NCBI GenBank assembly: GCA_003290165.1
Contig: QNQO01002041.1
Coordinates: 62,001-126,000, forward strand
From: Berberis thunbergii
Lineage: Eukaryota; Streptophyta; Magnoliopsida; Ranunculales; Berberidaceae
Direction of reading: 5' to 3'
Length of the DNA stretch: 64,000 nucleotides
The position numbers and the translations under genes were made by a program. Under the pieces are notes generated by a model. It saw nothing but the letters and a program-made list of their open reading frames with translations. It was not told the origin of the DNA and did not search any database. Below, one piece after another: positions 55,441-64,000 of this stretch (its first letter is position 1; every line of letters starts with the position of its first letter).

Positions 55441-55840
55441 ATACATAAAACCGCTTATTATTTCACCCAAATTTTTAAAAGCCCGCTCGATCTAACCTAG
55501 AAGGGGAGAACAACGCCTCCTTCTCTCTATCGTTCCCCCTCTGTGCGTAGCTCTCCCTCCCTCTCTCTCGCCGTGCTCCCTATCTCCATTGTTCTCACTC
55601 TCTCCATTGCTCTCCCTGCCTCCCTCACTCCACCGCTCTCACTCTCTCTCGCTTTCGAGCTTTGGCTCTTTCTCGACGGAGTGTTGTTGCTGTCTTTCTG
55701 TGGTGCTCCTCTCTTTCTTTCTCTAATTGATCGTCAGTTTTTCATATCTCAAGATCGAAAACTTTTTAGTCAAGTAATTTCATCTATCTCTATTGATAAT
55801 TCACAACAACGAATCGATTCCAAGTTGAATTAGGTCAACT
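55425..55840 (+). promoter_or_regulatory. Leader region of fourth CACTA
   Basis: AAGCGGGAGATC and AAAAGCCCGCTCGATC are followed by a long CT-rich tract (55520-55740, CTCTCCCTCCCTCTCTCTC). Same position and composition as the leaders of the other CACTA elements. An open frame through it (55543-55833) is leucine/serine-rich simple sequence. Confidence 0.45.
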
Positions 55841-57300
55841 ATTACTCTTTGCACTCTCAAGATCGTCTGATTAGCTTAAGGCATTTGTTTTCTTGGATGA
55901 TTTGTTGAAAAGTTTATATCTTTGATATTGTTAGGGTTTATTGCATATTGGGTTTTGAATTGGTTGACAATGCAGTATGCTAGAATTATTTGTTTGAATT
56001 AGGGATTTTTATGCTACTGTTAGGTAGGGAATTCTATTTTCTCTTGTTTTTCCTCTCTATAAATACAACAAACAGAGAGTTCCCTTTTCCCCCAATCGAG
56101 CTCTTCACTCAATCAAGATCTCTAAAATTTTGGGTTTGGGGTTTTTAGTTTTCTCCATATTTGCAGCGCATGCCATATTTGCAGATCAATGGCAATCTTA
56201 AGTGCATTTTACTATCCATATTGCAGATCAATGGCAATCTTAAGTGCATTTTACTATCCATGTGCATTATGAGATTGAATGCTCTGTAATAGAGCATATC
56301 TTTGTAGAATAGAGGATATCCACAATTGAACAATGAAGATAATGTTTGTAGAAGGAAATTGTCTAGTAGATGTTAATTAGTTTACAACAGTAATTATGAA
56401 AAACTTGACTGTTCAACAAGGTCGTATCTTGTAGCAGTTAGACATAGGTGACTTTAATTGCAGATTCATATGGTGAAAGAGCTGAAAATTGATAGCTTGC
56501 TGTTATTGAAAAGTTTGTTATTTGTGTTACTTTAGACATTTTATGCAGATGTTACTACCACATGTGGAGTTCAGTTTGTTTACCTTATATTAGGTTGTGC
56601 AATTTCAGTTGCCACTTTTGCTAATTATCTACTGCTATAAGGATTGTGGGTTGATTCAAAAGTTAGGTCAATAGATATTGCATGAATAAGGCGCTGTGTG
56701 TATTTTCAGTATATTGATCATACCTATTCTATATATCTGGTTAAGCAATAACTAGTTTATCTCAACGAATTGATCAAATATAAGAAAGCTGCTCCGAATA
56801 GCATAACATCAATCAGGCAACCTAAATAAAACTAATCAACTTCACAAGCTTGAGATATGAAGATTGGTCCATTATTTGGGGAGTATGGTTGCTTAAATAA
56901 AAGAGTTTTGAATTTTGTTTCTTTATGGATCTATGTTCTTAAATTTTCTGGAACAAAATTCTGGACTTCTTCACATAAGACCAATGAGAATATATAGATG
57001 TAGATGGTTGTGGTGTTCATTGCAAAAGATTTTTTAATACTGTTTCTTCTGTCACATCACTAAGACCAAGTAGAATATATTGCTGTTGAGGGTTATGTGT
57101 CGACTCCATGTCATTATTTTTATACAAATCTCAATTGCTTGCAAATTACACACAATACTTGCACGGGGTTTGCATTTCAAAATTGAGTCTGCATCTCAAG
57201 TTATAATGTTGTTTGAAACTTTCATGAGAAGAGTATGTACTGATTCAACTTACCTATAGGTGGAACTCTTGAACCTCTCCTGATATATCTTGTTTTGCAG
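55841..57300. other. Non-coding sequence inside fourth CACTA
   Basis: AT-rich, intron-like. A 42-bp direct duplication (GCAGATCAATGGCAATCTTA..., starting at 56181 and again at 56223) is the only notable feature. Confidence 0.5.
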
Positions 57301-57462
57301 GGATTTTTCAATTTTACATCCCGCAGACCTCGCCACTTACTGCAGATTCTGGAGCTTGGTTATAATGTTATGTACAATGATGTTGATATGGTCTGGTTGG
57401 CCGATCCACTAGCATATCTGAAAGGGCATCATGATGTATATTTCACTGATGATATGGCTGCG
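57301..57462 (+). pseudogene. Captured GT77-type glycosyltransferase, exon 1
   Basis: An open 54-codon exon after TTTTGCAG, with a GTATGT donor at 57463. The product contains GFFNFTSRRPRHLLQILELG, YNVMYNDVDMVWLADPLAYL and HHDVYFTDDMAA. DVDMVW is the DxD-type nucleotide-sugar site of the nucleotide-diphospho-sugar transferase family (PF03407), which includes the plant RGXT/MGP4 xylosyltransferases of the Golgi. Exon 2 follows at 58679. Confidence 0.87.
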
Positions 57463-58678
57463 GTATGTCAGTTTAATTTAGTTAATGTTGTTTTTTTGTC
57501 AAGTATCAGATGGAAAGTTGTACATGCAATGATGAAAATGAGTTTTATGTTAAATCAAGAAAGATTTCCATATTTGATAAGTTTGTGAGTCTATCAGTTC
57601 AGATATGAAGTTTTAGAAATTTATTTTCAATGGAACACTAAATATATTGAAAAGAGATCCCAAAAGAACACAAAGGAGCAAGGAGATCGAGAAAACCTGG
57701 AAAGAAACAAAAGAAAGAAAGAGCTAATAACAAACAACAGAATAATGAAACATTAGCTACTTCGCAAAAAGACTCCCAATTAGATAATACTGTATTGCTA
57801 GCTATAGTCTAGAAATATTGTTTTGAATTAACCTGCGTGACTTGTCAAAAGAAATATGAACTGAGCTATACTGTACAGGACTAAAAGTTAACAATCCTAT
57901 TGCACATGGCCACTTAAGAGGTTGTTGAAACACCATAACAATCTAAGGGGGTGCCTCAGGATGGACGGTTTTGATTCCAGGGATCTTAGACTTTGGTCTG
58001 GTCATGTTGAAGCAATTACGTTTGTTCTCTGTGTCTGTGCAGCCAAGGCCTATACATATAGGATGTGGCATCCAGCACACAAGCCTATAGCTCGTTGGCA
58101 TTGGAGGGACAAGTCATCGAGAGTTCAAGAAGCAAGAATTGAACTCTGAAATTTGCTGTCCTGACAGATTCAGGCATCATATAACGAAGTGGGTTCATCT
58201 TGTATCTCCCCTGAATTGTCATTCAAGCCTCACTGTCTTAGCTAACCTTAGAATAAAAAAAATGATGTATGCCCTTGTTGCTCAGTGGCCATATCAGTCT
58301 GACATTCAGCTTTACCGTTCCTGGTAGAAGTATTATGCTTTCAAGCAGCTCTGACCTGACATTTGGTAGGAAATGTTGAAATATCCTTAGCCAAATCAAT
58401 CCCAGTGAATGATTATCAATATAGACTTCCTGATATATATTGTTTAGCATAATTTTTTTTCTTTTGGAAAAAAAAATTATAAAAATTAATTAAAACATAT
58501 CTAAATTTTGTCCATTATAGCCATAGCTAATCAAGTGGTTAATTTGGATATCATTTTGTTATTTTTTCATTTTGATAGATTTAGAAAGGTCCGATGTGTA
58601 TTAATGCTAGGACTTCACAGTGCTTCCAGTTCTTGTCGTGTTATTTATTTCCATCTTTCCTTCCAATGAAATGAGCAG
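57463..58678. other. Expanded intron of the glycosyltransferase fragment
   Basis: 1.2 kb between the two exons. Around 58040-58150 a frame reads YTYRMWHPAHKPIARWHWRD, which I do not recognise. The rest is AT-rich. Confidence 0.35.
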
Positions 58679-58893
58679 GTGAAACCATTGAACCACTCTT
58701 CGGCCTTGCCAGCTCCAGGGAAAAGGGTCGCACCTATATCTGTAGCTGCATGATTTTCCTACGGCCCACCAGTGGAGCTAAAAAAGTTATGAAGACGTGG
58801 ATTGAAGAACTCCAAGTTCAACCATGGTCCAAGCAAAAGAAAGCCAATGACCAACCTGCTTTCAACTGGGCCTTGAATAGAACTGCGGGACAG
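58679..58893 (+). pseudogene. Captured GT77-type glycosyltransferase, exon 2 (frameshifted)
   Basis: After an AG acceptor (58677-58678) the frame reads VKPLNHSSALPAPGK. A one-base deletion near 58723 then shifts it. The second part reads RTYICSCMIFLRPTSGAKKV, MKTWIEELQVQPWSKQKKAN and DQPAFNWALNRTAGQ, up to a GT donor (58894). The order and spacing continue exon 1 of the same family. The shift creates an early stop. Confidence 0.87.
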
Positions 58894-59435
58894 GTGCATA
58901 TTATTTTTTCTCATCTTTCTGGGAGGTTTGATACTAATGCATTTAAGCAAGTAAGCAAAAGAAACATTATATGAAACTATGCAATTCTATAACAGAAAAA
59001 ACTTGGGCAAGGAAAAAAGTAAAAGAGACGGTAGACTATATGTATAGATGCAACTTCAATTATCATGCAAAACGCTATTTTTTTCATTCAGAAGCCTCAG
59101 TGGATGATAATTGATGTGTATAGATGTGGATGTATATATACACTAGCTCTTACTGAGTTAAAGTTAAAGCTAGTTTTTATTTACTTAAAAACCTACTGAA
59201 GAGAAGGTATTTACTTAAAACCTAATACAGGGCATCAGCCTCAAATTGGGATTACGTCATTTATATATGTTATTATTCTACTTTTATCTATATTGCAATC
59301 TTAGTCGTTTTATCTTTGAATGACTTACTGCAGGTCCTCAAGTTTAGCAATCATCTGTTGCATGTCCAAGTAAGAGTATCATCCATATTTTATAGTCATA
59401 TATCTATATTTTAACTACTTTTGTTTTGCTCCAAG
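58894..59435. other. Non-coding sequence
   Basis: AT-rich. A short exon-like piece (VLKFSNHLLHVQ before GTAAG, about 59335-59371) lies between an AG and a GT but is too short to name. Confidence 0.35.
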
Positions 59436-60081
59436 GTATCATCCATCAAAGAGGAGGAAGCGGAAGAAGAAGAAGTTGTATCCATGAAAGATGATTCGGC
59501 GGAGGAGCCCTCAGTGGGTCCTGCAACTGTGTTTCGTATCAGTCTCAAACAACCCCCTCCAATCTTAAGCACAAGATGAGCGTTCCAGTCTTTGTAGAAA
59601 TTTCAGGTCACACCCCTTCCTCTTGCTTTGTTTAATTTGATTAATTTTGGGGTCTTTGGAGTTTAACGTGAAGCAATTTGGGTCTGTTTTAGTTGAATTA
59701 TGGTGTTCCCAGTTGGCTTAAGTGATCAGTTTTGTAAGCATTGCAATGGGTTTGCTTCAAAACAAGAGTTTGTCTTACAGTTGGCTGAATTGTAAGACCT
59801 ACAAGGATATCGATGAAGTTCGAGTGAATTTTGACCTCAATTTGGTGCTCCGTTGGAATTGTAGACAGAGTTGGGGTTTTCTGCTAATGCCCCAAGCTTT
59901 AATCAGACTATTTTTTTCATTATTTATTTATTCAATCTAAAATCCATTTAGGAATTGTTGGCTATTTTCGTTATGTGAGTTGGTGACTGAAAGGTTACAT
60001 GTGTAATTTTCAGTGTGTTTCTTGGTGTGGGAAGCTGAATTTAATTGCATGTGCTTCAGAAACTTGTGCAAGAATTCCAAG
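59436..60081 (+). pseudogene. Captured Mediator subunit MED16 fragment, two exons
   Basis: Exon 1 (59436-59606) encodes an acidic start, VSSIKEEEAEEEEVVSMKDD, then PATVFRISLKQ. A frame change near 59565 is followed by NLKHKMSVP. Exon 2 (60014-60081) encodes VSWCGKLNLIACASETCARI. These match consecutive parts of the N-terminus of plant MED16 (SFR6), the Mediator tail subunit for cold, defence and iron responses. GT..AG borders are kept. The frame change and a base change before the donor make it non-functional. Sense orientation. Confidence 0.83.
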
Positions 60082-60895
60082 GTGTGTATTTCATACTAAT
60101 TTTCTGTTTTATCACACATGGTGTGATGAATTTTTGTAAAATTTGATAATCCATAAAGAATGTTTGTAGTTTACACATGGAGTTAAGGGATAAAAGAGAG
60201 GTGTCAACTACTCATTTTGGATCTACCTGTTTTTATTAACCTCCATTTCCTTTGTAATTTTTCTTGCTATTTATGTTCATTCTTTAGTTCTATTATGGGT
60301 GTAAGGGTTGAGGGCAGTGTAATGACTTTTGATTGATCAAAAGTGTCTCAAAGTTGTAGTTTGGCCGTCTTGAGTTTTGAATGAAAGTGAGAAAGAGAGA
60401 TTATTAATGTAGTTATAGGTATTGCTCATGCCTACGACACTGCATGACACGACTTCAACATGAAAAATCTTGTGCGCTTATTCTCTGAAATGCCTGTGAA
60501 AGTCACGGTACTCTTTTTTATTATGAATATTAATTTCATGCTTGCCACACTTTCCATTTACTAATATAATAGAATTAAAAACCTATAAACATGTCCAAAT
60601 TAGCTCCATCTTTTCCTTAATTAACACTTCTCCGATGCACTCCAAGTCTCCAACTTATACTTTGGCAACAGGTTGAGTACAATGAGAACCTTGACTCAAT
60701 TATATGGGGATTCTCTGCTGCATTTTTGTTTTGCTCGCTTGAAAAATAATTTTTTGGGCTCTTCATAGTTTGCCTTTGCACACTATTTTTCTATTGGTAT
60801 ATGTGTAACAGTGTTTATAAACAATATCTTTTGCATCATTTGTATAATCTTCGGTGACCTAATGGTGTATTATTTCTGGTCTTAATTTTATAAAG
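60082..60895. other. Non-coding sequence
   Basis: AT-rich filler or intron between the MED16 and helicase fragments. No gene recognised. Confidence 0.4.
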
Positions 60896-61367
60896 TGGTG
60901 GGCGAACAATTATTTTCACAGAAACAAAGGATTCTGCTTCTGTGCTTTCGGGCCTATTGCCTGGTGCACGTGCTTTACATGGAGATATACAACAGGCAAC
61001 ACGTGAAGTAAGTTTACTAGCTACATGGTAGTATGCCCTTTTTTGTTATTCCTTAAATTTGGTTGCAAAGTTTGCACTTCGATTAAGATCTTCAAAATAT
61101 GTACTTCCAATTTCTGAGAAAGTTTCTTTCTTTGTTACACTTTTTTTTTCGAAAGGCAAGCGTGCCGCCGGTGTTACTTGCTCCTTTTGGATTGTGTTCT
61201 TATTTTTATTTAACACATGTAGCACTCAATCTTTTTCTTCTTAATAATTGGGTGATTCTTTGTAGGTCACACTTTCTGGGTTTAGGTCTGGAAAGTTCAT
61301 GACATTGGTGGCCACAAATGTGGCAGCTAGGGGTTTGGACATCAATGATGTGCAGTTGATCATTTAG
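60896..61367 (+). pseudogene. Captured DEAD-box RNA helicase fragment (RH3/RH7 type), two exons
   Basis: Exon 1 (60896-61007) encodes GRTIIFTETKDSASVLSGLL and PGARALHGDIQQATRE. Exon 2 (61266-61367) encodes [20 protein letters not shown] and [13 protein letters not shown], followed by TAG where a glutamine codon is expected, right before the GT donor. These are helicase motifs IV and V of the plant RH3/RH7 group. Motifs I-III with the ATP site and DEAD box are not present. Splice borders are kept. Sense orientation. Confidence 0.88.
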
Positions 61368-61594
61368 GTGTGTACGATCGTGTTATATATTGACTGGTAG
61401 ATGGGAATTTGAGAAACAGCTAGGGTTCCGTTACCTGCTGCACTTTGTATGAATGCTTAAATTATATTTTGAATGAATGAGAAACAGTTAGTTATCATGT
61501 TGTGTCTTTATTGATTGATTGAACGTTGTCATTATTATATTAATATTATATTTAGCCCAGAAAATCGGTATCGGAAAAATAGAAAAAACAAATC
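61368..61594. other. Non-coding sequence before the right end of the fourth CACTA
   Basis: AT-rich. The GTCATTTGATAGCA motif of the other A-type ends is not present here. Confidence 0.5.
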
Positions 61595-62060
61595 AAATAA
61601 CTTAGATAGCGCTCAAATAAGCGCTATCTAAGTTTAACATATATACTACAATAGCGCTTCTTTTAGCGCTATCTAAGAACAATCTAATTACTTCCATAGC
61701 ACTTATTTACGCGCTATCTTAGCAGATAAACAAATCTAATTTAAAAAATTCATTTAAATTAAATAGCGCTTTTAAGCGCTATGGTAGTTAATAAAAAAAA
61801 TTCACCGAAATTCTAAAGCGCTATTGAAGCTAATTAAAAAAAATCAACAAAATTAAATAGCGCTATCAAGCTAATTTAAAAAAAAATTAGCGCTTACATA
61901 GCGCTTTCTAAGGCGCTATTGAAGTTAATTAAAAAAAAAATCAACGCTTAGATAGCGCTTAATAAAGCGCTATCTAACGAAGCGCTATTCAAGTGCGCCT
62001 TGCATACACTTTTTTGAGCGCTATCTAGCCTATTTTTAAGCGCTATGCAAGCCTATATTT
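61595..62060. repeat. Subterminal TAGCGCT array, right end of fourth CACTA
   Basis: About twenty units such as TAGATAGCGCTCAAATAAGC and AGCGCTATCTAA, partly decayed, in both orientations. Confidence 0.88.
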
Positions 62061-62069
62061 GTAGTAGTG

Positions 62070-62250
62070 TGTATTGGGCACGAAAGCTATAGAAACTTAA
62101 GCTAGATACATCATCACTTCCTTGCTGGGAACAAGTTGCTTGAGACCCAAACCACTTTTGATCAATTTTTGCCATCTTATCACTTTCTTTTAGGTTTCAA
62201 TATTTCCCTAGAAACATCAGCCACCAAGGGAGATCCTTTAAAAAAAAAAC
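62070..62250 (-). pseudogene. Captured glutamate receptor-like (GLR) exon, truncated
   Basis: After an acceptor at 62251-62252 the minus strand encodes KGSPLVADVSREILK, then, in a neighbouring frame, ESDKMAKIDQKWFGSQATCS and DDVSSLSFYSF. This is the second ligand-binding lobe before the last membrane helix of plant GLR channels. One extra base splits the frame. The exon is cut exactly at the end of the fourth CACTA. Sense relative to the fifth CACTA's leader. Confidence 0.8.
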
Positions 62251-63395
62251 CTGTAAATACACATTGTGACAGGTTAAAGCTAAAACTTCTAAAGTGAGTA
62301 CATAATAGCACTTAAATACATAGTTTACAATGACTTTACCATAACAGGTATGTGCATATGTATCATTTCGTAGTTGTGAAAATAGTATACATAGATTATT
62401 ATTATTTACCCATAAGCTTATATAAATCTTAGCCAAATAGGAAGTAATGAGCCAATATATGTATGCATGGTTCATTAAGGGTGGGAATTTCGTAGCTTCT
62501 TGTTTTATTTGAACAACAAGTTAAGGGTAGGAGCTAAACTAAAACAATTGGACCATCTTCTAGAGTTGAATACATTAAATGCAACATAAAAATGAGACAA
62601 CTGATTATCACAAAAGAATAACTGCTTAATATGATATAGGGATACAATTAAATAGCCCAAAATACACAACCTTATTTAGCTTAGTATCCTGCATTACCAG
62701 TTAAAACATCCACCATAAACATCAAATTAATACAGAATTCAACCTTTGGTCACTTGAATAAGTATAGCATTGCCAATACTTAGGTAAAACAGAACAATTA
62801 ACGGAATTCAATCGAATTCTCCAAAAAAGTCTAACCAAGCAACAAGAAGAAGAGCAGATCGGATCGGATCGATGTAAATTAGTAGAAAAGAAACTTACAA
62901 CATTACAATCGGATATTGCTAGCCGTCTTCTACGACGTCTTCATCTGCTAGAGAGACGCCTCCTGCATCATTGATTTTGAAAGTTGAATCAGCTCATCCA
63001 TGCCTCCATCGCTGAAGGTCACTGGTCGGTCTGTGGAGTTGGCAAGTAATGATCTTAACACCAAACTAGTTTGGATTCAAGATCTGAAAGCTATTCAACA
63101 ACTAACAGAAGTTGTTCGTTCTGTAGAGGAAGGAGAGATGAAAAACAGAAAATAAACCCTTCTCTTTAACAATACTAAATCCCCCACCAAATTACAGCTC
63201 CAAATCTATATTCCATGGAGATTCTCTTCCCAACCATCACCACAACAACGAATGAATAACTCAATCACCAAATCCAACTCTCATCAACGAAATCACAGTA
63301 AAACAACAAGATCTAAAGCAAGGAAACGAAAATGAAATCACAGTAATACAATTCCAGATCTCTTATTCTTCTTCTTTCTTCTTCTCTTCTTTTTC
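62251..63395. other. Non-coding sequence in fifth CACTA
   Basis: AT-rich, no gene recognised. Short frames at 62197-62475 lack any domain outside the GLR part. Confidence 0.45.
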
Positions 63396-63600
63396 CCTTC
63401 GTCAGAAGGACCGACAATGATCATTGTTGATTGACTTGGAACTTGTCAATCTTTTTCGGTCTTTCAATCTCTCTCCCACTCCCTGGTATTCCTGAGTGAA
63501 AGAAATTGAGGCAGAGGGAGAGAGAGAGAGGTTTTGCTTTTGGTCAAAGTAAGGAGCGGTTTTACTAAAATTTTTAAAGCAGGTGTTATGTTTTTAGTCT
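63396..63600 (-). promoter_or_regulatory. Leader region of fifth CACTA
   Basis: On the minus strand: GAGCGCGAGACTAAAAAC, AAAACCGCTCC, then CCTCTCTCTCTCTCCCTCTG. Same layout as the other leaders, at the corresponding distance from the terminus. Confidence 0.4.
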
Positions 63601-63712
63601 CGCGCTCAATTTTCATAGCGTTTTTAAATTATGTCATTAAACTTGACTTTTGATAGCACAAGTATAAAAAGTGCTATTATCAAATGCCATAAATGGGCAT
63701 TTGTGTTGTAGT

Positions 63713-64000
63713 GAACCTTTCTTTGAAGAGTTGGTTGTTGGATGCTTTGTCAAGGTTGGCATTGGAAGGAGGAATAACAAGAGCTATTACAGGCTAAGCA
63801 TGGTTAAGAATGTCGATGCCACAGCCCTTCGCCTACACTACAAGCTGGAGAATAAGTGAACACACAAGTATTTGAATGTTATGTGGGGCAAGCATGAAGC
63901 CCGGTGGAAAATGGTCGTAATATCAGAATCACCTCTAACGGAATCAGAATTCAAGGAATAGGTGAACGCAATGAAGGAAGCTGGTATGTGGATGCCTAGT
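63713..64000 (+). pseudogene. RTF1/VIP5-like Plus3 domain pseudogene, partial
   Basis: From the edge of the fifth CACTA the frame reads EPFFEELVVGCFVKVGIGRR, NNKSYYRLSMVKNVDATALR and LHYKLENK. A TGA follows, then THKYLNVMWGKHEARWKMVV, and later a TAG where the family has tryptophan (after ESEFKE). This is the Plus3 domain of RTF1, a subunit of the PAF1 transcription elongation complex that binds phosphorylated Spt5 (VIP5 in Arabidopsis). The first base of its Glu codon is the last base of the transposon. Two in-frame stops make it a pseudogene. It runs off the window, and I cannot tell whether it is a host locus or another captured fragment. Confidence 0.87.

Larger units (their letters stand above)
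42036..62069 (+). mobile_element. Fourth CACTA (6.9 kb plus a 13.1 kb Athila insertion)
   Basis: Left end CACTACTACAAATATTAGC; right end, inverted, CACTACTACAAATATAGGC. Subterminal units are of the TAGCGCTT/AAGCGCTA type at both ends. The leader is on the left (55425-55840 after removal of the Athila), so sense is plus. It carries GT77-like glycosyltransferase, MED16 and DEAD-box helicase fragments, all plus. The 3 bp outside the ends do not match (CCT on the left, TGT on the right), although both termini look complete. No transposase is seen. Confidence 0.88.
62070..63713 (-). mobile_element. Right part of a fifth CACTA
   Basis: The right terminus is GCATTTGTGTTGTAGTG at 63713 (inverted CACTACAACACAAATGC). 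Leader-like sequence lies next to it, so element sense is minus. The left part is missing: the fourth CACTA begins where this element's glutamate-receptor exon is cut (62070). No matching left terminus is in the window, so the target duplication cannot be checked. Confidence 0.65.

Overview
The window is repeat-dense nuclear DNA of a flowering plant, most likely a eudicot. The evidence is plant-type LINE, Athila, Ty3/gypsy and CACTA elements, and many fragments of plant nuclear genes (urease, AREB/ABF bZIP, class VIII myosin, MED16, TAF6) that keep plant-like introns with GT..AG borders. I cannot name the species. I see no intact host gene. Nearly every base belongs to a transposable element or to a gene fragment carried by one.

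Left part (1-36281). Two LINE 3' ends face each other (1-545 on + and 1193-6425 on -). The minus-strand LINE is split at 6425/36121 by a 29.7 kb CACTA element with target duplication GGG. That outer element (6426-36120) contains a second CACTA of the same family in the opposite orientation (13376-31298, duplication ATT). The second contains a third, related CACTA (18369-27470, duplication GCA). The LINE reading frame resumes at 36121-36281.

Middle and right part (36282-64000). A diverged Athila-type LTR piece (36282-37018) is followed by a decayed chromovirus-like Ty3/gypsy element (37019-42035). Next is a fourth CACTA (42036-62069) that was invaded by a young Athila retrotransposon (42254-55344; two 1960-bp LTRs, duplication GCTAC, tRNA-Asp primer site, 1673-codon open reading frame). 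The right end of a fifth CACTA (to 63713) follows, then an RTF1 (Plus3) pseudogene that runs off the window.

How the parts relate. Each CACTA end has an array of short palindromic subterminal repeats. One end of each element also carries a purine/pyrimidine-rich leader. Behind the leaders lie exons, often with their introns, from at least seventeen recognisable host genes. With one exception (an O-methyltransferase exon) every recognised fragment points away from the leader end, so one transcript could splice fragments of unrelated genes together. The fragments carry frameshifts, stops and deletions, so they are treated as captured pseudogenes. The only transposase-type gene seen is a broken Ptta/En/Spm second-gene relic (31740-33390). 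No TNP2-type transposase is visible, so these elements look non-autonomous.
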